From NCBI GenBank assembly GCA_963747345.1, contig CAVVFA010000024.1, forward strand, positions 72,689 to 136,688: 64,000 nucleotides of DNA, given 5' to 3'. This stretch comes from GCA-2746795 sp963747345. Lineage in GTDB: Bacteria; Chloroflexota; Anaerolineae; Promineifilales; Promineifilaceae. Positions 18,055-27,929 of this stretch are shown here, one piece after another. The translations under genes were made by a program, and so were the position numbers. Numbering within the stretch: position 1 is the first letter of the stretch; each line of letters opens with the position of its first letter. A model generated the notes under the pieces. It was not told the DNA's origin. It worked only from the letters and a program-made list of their open reading frames with translations, and did no database searches.

Positions 18055-18762
18055 ATGAGTAAATCGATTGAAGACCTGAAGAAAGAAGCTGGTGAAAAAG
18101 CCGCCACATATGTGGAATCTGGCATGGTGGTTGGCTTGGGGACGGGCAGCACGGCCGTTCATGCGGTGAGAGCGATTGGATGGATGTTGGCAAACGGCCG
18201 TTTACAAAACGTCATCGGTATCCCCACATCAGAAGAAACCCGGCGTGAAGCCGAACGCCTAGGCATCCCCCTCACCAATTTCGACGAGAACCCAATCATC
18301 GATATTACCATCGACGGCGCAGATGAAATCGACCCGAACTTTGACCTCATCAAAGGGTTGGGCGCGGCGTTACTGCGCGAAAAAATCGTGGCTACCGCCT
18401 CCAAACAGATGATTGTGGTCAGTGATGACCGGAAGATCGTCCAAAAATTAGCTACTCGCGCCCCCGTACCCGTTGAAGTGATTCCGTTTGCCCGACAGCC
18501 CGTTGAAGCGTATTTGAAATCGCTGGGCGCACGACCTGTTTTGCGCCTGGATTGGCAGACGGGTCAGCATACCGTCATAACAGATGAAAACAACATCATC
18601 CTGGACTGTTGGTTCGAGGGCGGGTTGGATAATCCGGTGGAAATGGGGCAGGCGATTCGGTCGCAGCCGGGCGTGGTGGAACATGGCCTCTTTTTCAATC
18701 TGGCAACACGGGTTATCGTCGCCGCGCCAGACGGCATTCAAATTTTAGAAAAGGGATCATAA
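18055..18762 (+). CDS. rpiA: Ribose-5-phosphate isomerase A
   Basis: Interconverts ribose 5-phosphate and ribulose 5-phosphate in the pentose phosphate pathway. Landmarks are the phosphate-binding loop LGTGSTAVHAV, the SEETRREAE region, the catalytic DGADEIDPNFDLIKG with acidic residues, and GAALLREKIVA with the catalytic Lys. About 236 residues. A TTG nine bases upstream (18046) lies about 10 bases after AGGAA and is an alternative start. Two iterated palindromes only 41 bases apart (18151 and 18192) are built into the gene; the first encodes part of the conserved STAV motif. Confidence 0.95.
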   Translation: MSKSIEDLKKEAGEKAATYVESGMVVGLGTGSTAVHAVRAIGWMLANGRLQNVIGIPTSEETRREAERLGIPLTNFDENPIIDITIDGADEIDPNFDLIKGLGAALLREKIVATASKQMIVVSDDRKIVQKLATRAPVPVEVIPFARQPVEAYLKSLGARPVLRLDWQTGQHTVITDENNIILDCWFEGGLDNPVEMGQAIRSQPGVVEHGLFFNLATRVIVAAPDGIQILEKGS

Positions 18763-18766
18763 CTTA

Positions 18767-19249
18767 ATGAAGAACGTGACCATTAGAAAACAGGGATGGT
18801 GGTTAGCGCTTGTTTTTGTGCTGATAACGGCCGTTGCTTGCAGTTCATCCAGTGAGCCACAGACGATTGAACTAGGCGAAAGTATGCTGCCTGACAGCAG
18901 TGAGGGCATTACCACTGAGAGCGGCTTGCAGTACATTGAAACAGAAGCCGGCACAGGCGCCCAAGCCCAAGCTGGTGACAAAGTTGCCGTCCATTACACA
19001 GGCACGCTGGCCGATGGCACCCAATTCGACAGCTCCCTGGATCGGGGCAAACCGATTGAGTTTGTGCTGGGCAACGGGGCTGTTATTGCGGGGTGGGATG
19101 AAGGCATTGCGCTCATGAAGGAGGGTGGCAAAGCAACCCTCGTCATTCCGCCAGCGTTAGGGTATGGCGGCGGCGGTATACCAGGTGTTATCCCCGGTGA
19201 TGCCACGTTAGTCTTTGAGGTAGAATTGGTCAGTACGCAAGCGCCATAA
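18767..19249 (+). CDS. FKBP-type peptidyl-prolyl isomerase, lipoprotein
   Basis: A membrane-anchored prolyl cis-trans isomerase. It starts with a basic region and a hydrophobic core ending in the lipobox AVAC, so it should be lipidated and act outside the membrane on secreted proteins. One FKBP domain follows (about residues 50-160), with VHYTGTLADGTQFDSS, FVLGNGAVIAGWDEG and IPPALGYG, which form the active-site pocket. It begins four bases after the rpiA stop, so the two are co-transcribed. The next gene encodes a related two-domain isomerase. Confidence 0.93.
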   Translation: MKNVTIRKQGWWLALVFVLITAVACSSSSEPQTIELGESMLPDSSEGITTESGLQYIETEAGTGAQAQAGDKVAVHYTGTLADGTQFDSSLDRGKPIEFVLGNGAVIAGWDEGIALMKEGGKATLVIPPALGYGGGGIPGVIPGDATLVFEVELVSTQAP

Positions 19250-19276
19250 ACGAAACTTCGTGATACGAACTGTAGT

Positions 19277-19336
19277 CCTCGGAGGTTTTTTGCACTATTC
19301 AGAATACATTCCTTTTGAAGAAAACCTCGGAGGTTT
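19277..19336. repeat. Paired CCTCGGAGGTTT elements between two FKBP genes
   Basis: CCTCGGAGGTTTTTT (19277-19291) and AAACCTCGGAGGTTT (19322-19336) are direct repeats, each nearly self-complementary (AAACCTC ... GAGGTTT). The first is followed by a T run and may end the upstream transcript. A longer relative with a 12-bp stem lies at 54278-54304. Confidence 0.75.
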
Positions 19337-19358
19337 GTATCGTTAAGAAAGGGAAACT

Positions 19359-20075
19359 ATGACAACAGAAAGTGGGTTGCAATACATTGAAATAGAACCG
19401 GGAACTGGAAAACAAGCCAAAGCTGGCGATCTGGTTTCCGTGCATTATGTGGGTACTTTAGAAGATGGCACTGAGTTTGACAACTCGCTCAATCGGGGCG
19501 AACCGATTGAGTTTGTGCTGGGCAAAGGCATGGTCATTCCAGGCTGGGATGAAGGCATTTCCCTCATGAAACCGGGCGGCAAAGCCACGCTCATTATTCC
19601 GCCGGAACTGGCGTATGGCCGCAAGGGCGCAGGTGGTGTGATTCCGCCCAACGCTACCTTGACGTTTGATGTGGAATTGGTCAGCGCCCAATCTGGGCCT
19701 GCCGGAGCGCCGGAAGCACCAACGGCCGTTAACGAAGCAAATTACACCGTCACCGCCAGTGGCCTGAAATATTTCGATCTGGTAGCAGGCTCAGGCGCTC
19801 AACCTATCCCTGGCGCTAACGTGCAGGTTCACTACACCGGTTGGCTGACGGATGGCACCAAATTCGACAGTTCACTGGATCGCGGACAGCCGTTCTCCTT
19901 CCCCTTGGGGCGGCAGCGCGTCATTGCTGGTTGGGATGAAGGCGTGGCTTCTATGACTGGCGGAACTGTGCGTCAACTCGTCATTCCGCCACACCTGGGT
20001 TATGGTGAACGCGGCGCGGGTGGCGTCATTCCGGCCAATGCTACTTTGATCTTTGAAGTGGAATTGTTGGCTTAA
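19359..20075 (+). CDS. FKBP-type peptidyl-prolyl isomerase with two tandem domains
   Basis: A prolyl isomerase with two FKBP domains in tandem (about residues 3-112 and 130-238). Each has the VHYVGTLEDG / VHYTGWLTDG strand, a GWDEG segment and the PP-ELAYG / PPHLGYG loop. There is no signal peptide, so it is probably cytosolic, unlike the lipoprotein paralogue just upstream. The first domain opens with TESGLQYIE, almost the same as in the lipoprotein, which suggests duplication in place. A palindrome copy (19720) lies in the interdomain linker. The AATCTCC repeat hairpin follows the stop. Confidence 0.93.
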   Translation: MTTESGLQYIEIEPGTGKQAKAGDLVSVHYVGTLEDGTEFDNSLNRGEPIEFVLGKGMVIPGWDEGISLMKPGGKATLIIPPELAYGRKGAGGVIPPNATLTFDVELVSAQSGPAGAPEAPTAVNEANYTVTASGLKYFDLVAGSGAQPIPGANVQVHYTGWLTDGTKFDSSLDRGQPFSFPLGRQRVIAGWDEGVASMTGGTVRQLVIPPHLGYGERGAGGVIPANATLIFEVELLA

Positions 20076-20087
20076 CAATTAAAAAAG

Positions 20088-20143
20088 AGATTAGAGATTG
20101 GAGATTAGAGATTGAAGTCGCTAATCTCCAATCTCCAATCTCA
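20088..20143. repeat. AATCTCCAATCTC repeat hairpin
   Basis: GATTAGAGATTGGAGATTAG on the left pairs with CTAATCTCCAATCTCCAATC on the right. Same family as 4322-4380. It separates the FKBP gene from a glycosyltransferase. Confidence 0.88.
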
Positions 20144-20151
20144 ATAACCCC

Positions 20152-22513
20152 ATGACACGTCTCACGAAACAACTGGCCCAGTGGTACCCAGTTGTTTTTT
20201 TATTACTATTTTTTGCGCTGGCACTGGAAACGGCCGTTTCCAAATCCTTCACCATGGATGAGCCAGTCCACATCATCCGGGGGGCTGCCCTGTGGCAAAC
20301 GGGCGATACCCGCCTGCAATACGAGCATACCCCGCTGGCACAGTGGGCGATTGGCTCTTTGCTGCCCCTGGCTCCGAACCTGCCCCCCATTGAGACGCTG
20401 CCAGATTGGGAAACGGTGCAGCACATCCCCCTAACCGAACAATTCTTATGGCAGACCGAACCGTCGCCCAATTTGAGCGTGGTGGTGCTGTTGGCGCGGC
20501 TGCCCATCATTTTTGCGGGACTGTTTTTAGGGGCGGCACTGGTGCGCTGGAGCAAAGATACGCTGCCGCTGGTCGGGCAGGTGGTGGTGCTGGTGTTTTA
20601 CGCCTTTTCGCCCAATCTGCTGGCTCATTTTTCGCTGGCGACGACGGATGGGATGTTAACGGCCGTTTACACCCTGTCTGTCTTTACCTTATGGCGCTTC
20701 TGGCAAAAACCGGGCTGGCGGCGATGGCTCCTGGCGGGTATTCTGCTCGGCCTCGCCCTCACCGCCAAACTGACGGCACTCGTGCTGCTGCCTCTGGGAC
20801 TGGCGCTCAGTTATGCCAGCTACTTTCATAGAGACAAGCCGTCGCCTGAGCCTGTCGAAGGCAGAGGCGGTGTCCGCTATGGCTTCGACAGGCTCAGCCG
20901 CCGCTCGTCGGGTGATTTGAAGTGGTGGCAGCCTGGCTTGATGTGGCTCACCATGCTGCCTGTGGCTGGACTGGTGGTCTGGGCGATTTATGGTTTTGAG
21001 CTGCGCCCGCTGCCCTGGCTGAACGTGCCGCTGCCTGCCGCCACTTATTTCAACAGCTTGCGCGATTTACTCGCTTCACTCGGGTGAAGGCCATATCGGT
21101 TTTATGCAGGGCGCACGCTCGTTTGACGGCTGGTGGAACTATTTTCTGGTGGCGTTTAGCGTAAAAACGCCAGCGGTGGTGTTGGCACTTTTCGGGGTGA
21201 CGGTGGTGCTGCTCACCCGTCATCGGCGCTGGTGGCAGACGGTGTATTGGTGGCTGTCGCCGCTGATTTTGTTTGTGGTGGCGAGTTTTGGCGGGCTGAA
21301 TATTGGCTACCGCCACATTTTGCCGGTGCTGCCGTTTGTATGGCTGTTGGTGGGGGAAACGGCCGTTTACTGGTGGCAAAAACGGTGGCAGCAGGTGGTG
21401 CTGGTTGGTTTGTTGGGCTGGTATGTTTTTGCCAGCTTACGCCAGTCGCCGGATTATTTGGCTTATTTTAACGAGTTTGTTGGCGGTTCTGAGCAAGGCG
21501 TTTATCATCTGAGCGATTCCAACCTGGATTGGGGGCAGGATTTGCCGCTGATGGTCGCTTATTTGGCGGAAAACCCAGACGCCCAGTTCAGCTATTTTGG
21601 CCCAGGTGATCCGGCGTGGGCGGGGATTGAGCAACGGCCGTTGACCGACGGGTTGGCTGCCGACCCCAATACTTTCGCCCCCGCCAATCCCGCCGCAGGA
21701 AAATACGCCATCAGCGCCAGCCACATTCAAGGCATCCAGCTCGATGATTGGGATTTGTTTGACTGGTTCCGGCGGCAAGAACCTGTCGGTAATTTGGGCC
21801 ATTCGATTTTGCTTTATGAAGTTGAGGCAGCGCAAGAAGGTAGTTGGGTGGCGCAATGTTTGGATCCGGGGGCGATTTTGGCGGAAACGGCCGTTTCCCA
21901 TCTGCTAGGTGTCACCGCTTATCGCCCCGTTTTCTTTGACTGTGCGAATAGTTGGGTATTCCCCAATGACGGTGAAGCGGGGTGGTATGTGCTGCCCCAA
22001 CGCCAAGATTGGCCGATGGTAGAGTGGCTGCCCGACAACCTGACGCTGGTTTACAAACATGATGCATCCGGCGATTCGCCGTCGTATGCCATTTATTATT
22101 GGGATGGGGAGGCAGCGCCAGCACAGGCGATTTTGCCAGCCGCACAGCAAGCCAGTTTGGCCGATGGCACGCCGTTGACCTTGCCTGTTTCGTTTGGCGA
22201 GACGGCGGCGCTGTTGGGCTACCGACAAGATGGGTTTGATTGGTGGACGGGCTGGGAAATTGGGAAGGAAACGGCCGTTCCGCTCACAGTTGCTGGTCAT
22301 TTATACGCCGGAGACCCCACGCCGCTGGTGGCCGATGGTCTCGGGTTCACCAGTGACCAGTGGCAGCCAGGGGATGTTTTCTTCCAGCGTTTTGCCTACG
22401 AGCAAACGGGGGATTTCCTGGAGACGGGTTTATACGATTACCTGACTGGGGAAAGATTGCCTGTGCCTGGTGGTGATGGCAGTTTAGTACGCTTGCTGCC
22501 AGAATCGCCCTAA
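20152..22513 (+). CDS. GT-C family membrane glycosyltransferase, one frameshift
   Basis: A polytopic glycosyltransferase of the PMT/ArnT type. It has an N-terminal membrane segment followed by KSFTMDEPVH, holding the acidic pair of the first external loop, then DGMLTAVYTL and multiple membrane segments. At about 21079 the frame moves by +1: the first frame ends just after LRDLLASLG and the next resumes with GEGHIGFMQGARSFDGWW, a well-conserved segment of these enzymes, which confirms the join. A soluble C-terminal region of about 330 residues follows. The linker at 20846-20899 contains two facing TGAGCCTGTCGAAG repeats read as protein. Total about 785 residues. Donor probably a polyprenyl-phosphate sugar; acceptor unknown. 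Confidence 0.85.
20846..20899. repeat. Facing pair of TGAGCCTGTCGAAG repeats
   Basis: CCTGAGCCTGTCGAAGGC at the left and GCTTCGACAGGCTCAG at the right are in opposite orientation and could form a stem of about 15 bp inside the glycosyltransferase gene. Both are translated. Confidence 0.88.
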
Positions 22514-24759
22514 TCGTTAATCTCCACATAACCGACCAACAACACGTCATTTGGCTGGCGTTCGCCGTTGATGGTTAAGGGCTGTCGTTCGCCGGTTTCA
22601 GCGTTGTACATACCTAGCCAGATGGGATAACGGCCGTTTGCCACATCAGCCGGTATCACACAAACGATACTGGTCGTTGATGACCTCGCCAGCTTCCCAC
22701 ACACGGGTTGGATATTGACCGGTCAGTGGTTGGTTGTCTGCGTTGGCGAGGGGCGGCTGACCTGGTTCCGCCAGATGAACCAGCGTTGTGAAATCTGTGC
22801 CGGGCGCGTTTTTGACTTGCCATTGCACGTCAAGCGTAATCACATCGCCAGGTTTGGCGGTGTCTGTGTTAAGTTTGGCCTGCGTGAGCAAAATGTTCTC
22901 CCCGATTTGTGCCAAAGTCGCTCCCTCTGCGTCAGGCCATGTTTCTGGCACAATTTTCACGTCACCGATGCGCACTCTTTCGCTTCTTCCCTGCCAGCCC
23001 CACAAAAATGGGAGCCAGGACGGGGGAAACGGCCGTTTCGTCAATCAAAATACTAAATTTGTCCACCACAATCTCGTTTTCAGGCCAGAGCGTATCGGGA
23101 TACAAGCCGCGTCCATGCAGGCTGTGTAAATTGGCGATGCGTTCGCCGTCTCGACCAATTAGCTCGACCACAAATTCGGATGGTTCGGCTGGGGTGTAGC
23201 TGGTTTGCCAATAGAGGGTCAGCGTGAGGTAGTCGCCGGGAACGGCCGTTTGTGTGTGGATTTCTGCGCCGACGAGCGTGAGGGTGTCGGAGAGAGGCAT
23301 GTTGAGGGAAACGGCCGTTTCGGGCAGATTCGTAATTGTGGGTGGCACGGCATAGGCAGGAGCCACCACAAAAAAGAGGCTGTAGACTGATGTTGCCAAT
23401 GCCAAAAGTGATATGGTTATGTAAACCCATCGCCAGCGGAAACGACTCAGCCCATACGCCACTGCCAACCCCAACGGCAAAATCGCCGGGAAGAGTAATC
23501 TGCCTTGCGCCGCTTCCGTTTGCATCATAAACGCCACCAGTCCGGCATAAACACCCAGTACCCAAATGGCTAGTAACACAGAGATGAACCACGGCTGGTA
23601 GAGATTGGAGATTGGAGATTGGAGATTCAATTGGGGACGCGCCTTAATCTCTAATCTCCAATCTCTAATCTCCGTAAAAAAGCCCACAATCGCCGCCAAT
23701 ACAATCCCATGCCACACCCAAAACACCCAATCCGGCGGACGCAGGTTGAACCAGCCGAAGATGGCAAACAGAGACGCCCACAAGCCGTCATATTCGCGGA
23801 GGACTTGCCAGAGCGTGTAGCCTCGGTCGCCGCCAGCAATGCGGATGAATGGCTCCGTGGCGGTGGGGTCGCCGTAAAGCTGCCAGTTGCGCAGCCAGAG
23901 CCAGCCGCCGATGAGCAAGGCGGGGAGAAGGATCAAAAGGAGATTGGAGAGTAGAGATTGTAGATTTTTCTTTGTACCTTTGTCTCTTTGTGCCTTTGCG
24001 TTAAGGTTTTTCAGCCAAAGCAGGAAAACGATACCAATTGCGTAAAGCAAGAGTAAGATGCCAGCGGTTTTGGTGAGGATGGCAAGGCCGATGGTGATGC
24101 CTAATAGGAGGAAACGGCCGTTATTCCCCCCATCAATCCATATCCGCACAATCTGCCACAGGGCGAAGCTCGCCAGAAAAATAATCAGCGCATCATTGGT
24201 GATGGCACTGTGCAAAAAGGCAAACTGCGGCAAAAACGCGACCAGCGCCGTCGCCAGCAGCGCAATTTCTGGTCGGCGCGGCCAAATCAGACGACCGCTG
24301 CCGTAAAGGCAAAACAGCGTTCCCAAGCCCAAGCAGCGTGGAAAAAAGGCGCAGTAGGTGGGCGGCGAGGGCAAAATCTTGCCACGGCCACGCTTCTGCT
24401 CCTGTGTGGATGAAGCGATTGATGTTGGTGCGGTAGGAGGCATCGCCGATGGTGGCAAAGGGATTGGGGGTGGTGGCAGAACGGCCGTTTTCTGCCTCAA
24501 CGGGTGCAATTAACAAAGCCCCCAGCATGTAATAAAGCGGGGGTTGCGCCGCTTCCTGGCTCATCCATGCGTCGTAATCTTCGGTGACGGCGGGCAGTTC
24601 CCAGTTGTCGGCGATGAATTGGGCGGTGAAGTAGTGCCAATGCTCGTCGGGCGATTCAAAGAGGGGGTTTAGAATGCCGTAGCCGACAGCCAACAGCAGA
24701 TACAAGCCCAAAATCAGCGCCAGGAGCCATTTCTGAGAGGATGAGTGGGCGTCGCTCAT
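22510..24759 (-). CDS. GT-C family membrane glycosyltransferase, three frameshifts
   Basis: Another polytopic glycosyltransferase, convergent with the previous one. Translation starts at 24759 (MSDAHSSSQKW), shows the loop motif FESPDEHWHYF and then must change frame at about 24322 (between LLGLG and TLFCLYGSG), about 22989 and about 22659 to give a single protein of roughly 745 residues. Every change is of the extra-base type. The membrane domain spans the first two thirds. The C-terminal third is beta-rich and ends with PADVANGRYPIWLGMY and ETGERQPL, typical of the extracellular domain of Chloroflexota GT-C proteins. AATCTCC and GCGTTAAGG repeats are translated near 23602-23674 and 23941-24010. 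Either a decayed gene or consensus errors. Confidence 0.75.
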
Positions 24760-27545
24760 GGCACGGTCACTGTGAATAGTTCAACGGAATCATTGGCTTG
24801 AGGTTTGCCTTGATTGGTGGCAGGCAAGCGTATGCCCGTTTCCGGGTCATAAAAGCCGATGAACAAGTGGTAGGTACCGGATGGGCGTTTCCGCAGGCAA
24901 GGTGAGCGTGATAGCATCGCTGATGACTTCGCCTTCGCGCCAGCCGCCTGTGGGTCGCAGGGTGTCGCCAGGTACGCGGTCTGTTTGCGCCACGATGTTG
25001 CCATCTGCATCGATGAGATGCACAAACAGGAAGGTGTTGGCGTCTGGTTTGGTGGCTGCTTGCCAAATCAAGTCAAGTTGTACCTGATTGGGTTCGGAAC
25101 TGTTTTCTCGATAGCCATGCAATTGAATGGGGCCAAAAGCGGCATCGCTTTGCGTTACGTCCGTGGGCAGTGCTGTTTCCAGCGGCCAGGGAATAACGGA
25201 GACCTCCCCGAGTGTGATTGTTTCCGTAGACCAGGGCTGCCAAAACGGCCGTCCGGCCACAACATCCTCTCCATCTCTGAGCTGCCAGCGTAACTGGTAG
25301 GTCCCTGGTTCCGTTTCGGGTCGAAAATAAAGCCCTGTCCGTTCCATGATGGGGGTATCGACCGGCCACGCCGTTAGCCATTCAGCGCCAGGCGTTGCGG
25401 TTTGACGGCGGAGTACGCTGCCATCTGCGCCGACGAGTGCTAATTCATATTGGATGCCATCAACGTCACGGGCGGTTTGCCAATAAAGTGTCAGCGGAAG
25501 ATTGTGTCCGGGGCGGACTTCTACCTCATCCATGTGCCATCCGAGCAGTTCCACCCCGTTCTCAAACAAAATCTGCTGATTTTCAGACCAATTAGTGGTT
25601 GGCTGCCGGTTTTCTCGGGCAATGGTTAGCGTGGCGACTGGTTGAGAATTGCCTAATGATGTGATGCTGTCTGCCGCCAGTGGTTGCGCTAAAAGGGTGT
25701 AGTTTCCAGGCGGAAGACCCACGGGTAATAGCTAATTGGTAAACGAGTTGGCTCAGCCCGGTTTGTGCCCATTGTGTACTGTCATCTTTGATGAGGGGTT
25801 GAATATCAGCCACCCATTCTTGCCCAGTTTGGTCTTGTAAGCTGAAGCGAAGTTTGGCCTCGGGCGGGATTGGGGCTGCTTCCCAATACAAATTGAACCA
25901 AAGCGTGGGGCGCGTGACGGGCTGCTCGCTGTCTAGTTTGATGCCGCGCAAAGCGGGTAAGGGTGACCAGTTGATGTCGAGGGCTTTTCCGTCTGCGGGT
26001 ACGGTATCTACTTGTGTGGGGGCGGTGGCAAAGGTTAGGCTTTCGACGATGGTGGTGCGGGCATGGGCGCGATTTTCACCAACTTGCATCAGGTTTTCTT
26101 CGAGCCAGCTCTTGGGTCAAGCTCTCGTCGTCACGGTGGTCGGCGGGGGGATCGGTGACGAACCAGATACGATCGTAGGTTTCGGCTAAGTTGATTAGGT
26201 CTGGGATTGCGGTGTTGGCGGCGAGAGTGGGGTAATGGGGAACGGCCGTTACCGCCACATCTTGTCTCGTCCGGTAATGCTCATGCAGGGGCAGGTGGAT
26301 GGCATTGTTGTAGACGATAACATCATTGCGGCCAGCCCCCGCTTCCATCTGCGCGATAAGCCCCCGAAAATCATCTTTGGCATAAATTTCTGGTTGGGTG
26401 TAAAGATTGTTAAGCGAGACAAACGGCCCCACTAAAATGACGACTAGGCTAACAATGCCCACGACCACCCACCCCCATCGAATCTTCTCGGTTTGGCGAG
26501 CTTGCTCCCACGCAAAGACCACCCCCCAGCCCGTTAACAAAATAAAAGCGGGACTGCCCGCCATAATATGCCGCACACCCTGGTACATCGGCTTGAATAG
26601 CAATGATCCGGCATACAGGCCAAAAAGGACGGCTAACAAATAAGAAAGCAAAAACAAGCGGCATTTCCAGACTTTTGCGGCATAAAGACCAAGTAAAAGC
26701 AATGCCCCGGCAACGATATTGATCAGCTTGATTGCTGGCTGACTAAAATCGACGGTAAGACCCAAATTGAAAAAGCGCACCACATCTTGCAGCATGGTCG
26801 ATGGCGACACGTAGAAAAAGTTGGCCTCTTTACCACCAAGCAATCGCGGGATGGTGTAAGGCACAAGCGGAATCGCGACCAATGCCCCCACGACTGCCGC
26901 CCCAATGATGAGCTTTTTCTGCCCGTGCTGCCACAACAGCCACACCCAAAAGAGCGCTTGAACTGCAATGAGGAAAACGGCCGTGTAGTGAGTGTAGAAC
27001 GCCAACCCTGCTAACACTAGATATAAAACGAGAGACCGCACCAGGGGGGCGCCTGTCAGCGCTCGCCAAAGCACATAACTCGCCAGAGCCAGCAGCAGCA
27101 CGAAGATGGTGTACATGCGGGCTTCGTTGGCATACCAGATTTGCAGGGGATTAACGGCCGTTAACACCGCCACCATCATGCCCAAACCAATCCCACGCAA
27201 CCGCCGTCCAAACTGATACATCACCGGAACCAACAACACCCCTGCCAACGCAGACGGAAAGCGATAAGCAAAATCACTCTCCCCCAATACTTGTCGTGTA
27301 AAATGAATAATCAAATAAAAGAAAGGAGGATGCGTATCCTTCGTCACAAATCCCTGGATGAGGACATCATTCCGTAAAATCTGCGGGATTGAATAACTAG
27401 CCCTAAGCGGCGTAAGCCCCTCATCCGTCCAAAAGCTAAAAGCCTCAATATTGATCAGACGCAGCATAAAAGCCACACCCATAATCACGATTAAGCCCGC
27501 ACAAATTCTCCACTTCTTATTAGTTGATTGCTTCACGTGCATCAT
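24756..27545 (-). CDS. GT-C family membrane glycosyltransferase with large C-terminal domain, three frameshifts
   Basis: A very large polytopic glycosyltransferase. The N-terminal half (27545 to about 26098) has FWTDEGLTPLRAS with the acidic pair, DTHPPFFYLI and YANEARMYT, all typical of the GT39-like group. Extra bases near 26098, 25724 and 24883 must be removed to read on through a beta-rich C-terminal region that ends GTYHLFIGFYDPETG. Total about 930 residues. The start is either of the two adjacent ATGs at 27545/27542; the open frame upstream of that looks non-coding. Its last bases overlap the start of the next glycosyltransferase on the same strand by four bases, so the two are translationally coupled. 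Confidence 0.75.
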
Positions 27546-27929
27546 GCAAGTATTACCTGAACAAATTCGATACAAGTATAGCCAACCTGACACAGCTTGC
27601 ACTTCCAAACAGCAAACCGTAGTCAAACTGATAAAAATTCGCTCCTCGCTACACCAGAAGGCATCGTTAACCGTTTGTGAATTGTTGGACAAAAGAATAT
27701 CCCTGGGGTATTATCTTTTGCCCTGCCAGGAGTATATTTATTGGCAGTGGATTCCCACGTTTAAGTAGCTATATCGCGTATGTTCCGCAATCGCGGGGAT
27801 AAAACACTTCATAACATATGTTCACGCTTGGGAATAATAACAATTCAATTAGCAGAGATAGAGAGTAGTAGGTCAACAAAGCTCGTACTCCTCTAATAAA
27901 AAATTCGTGTGTTTCAAGGAGGTTGGTGA
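27546..27929 (+). promoter_or_regulatory. Leader and promoter region of the atp operon
   Basis: This 384-base divergent region lies between a glycosyltransferase (minus strand) and atpA. It contains a candidate Rex box at 27675-27692, a possible -35 TTGGAC (27685-27690) and -10 TATTAT (27709-27714) with 18 bases between them, and a long A/T-rich leader ending with AAGGAGG before atpA. The promoter elements are weak matches; the placement is inference. Confidence 0.45.
27675..27692 (+). promoter_or_regulatory. Candidate Rex operator upstream of atpA
   Basis: TTGTGAA, four bases, TGGACAA. The known Rex consensus is TTGTGAA-N4-TTCACAA, so the left half matches 7 of 7 and the right half 5 of 7. 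It overlaps the possible -35 box of the atp operon. A rex gene lies about 6 kb downstream. Confidence 0.5.

Noticed and set aside
27451..27768. Plus-strand reading frame upstream of atpA
   Set aside because: It overlaps the start of a glycosyltransferase on the other strand and the atp promoter region; no motif.
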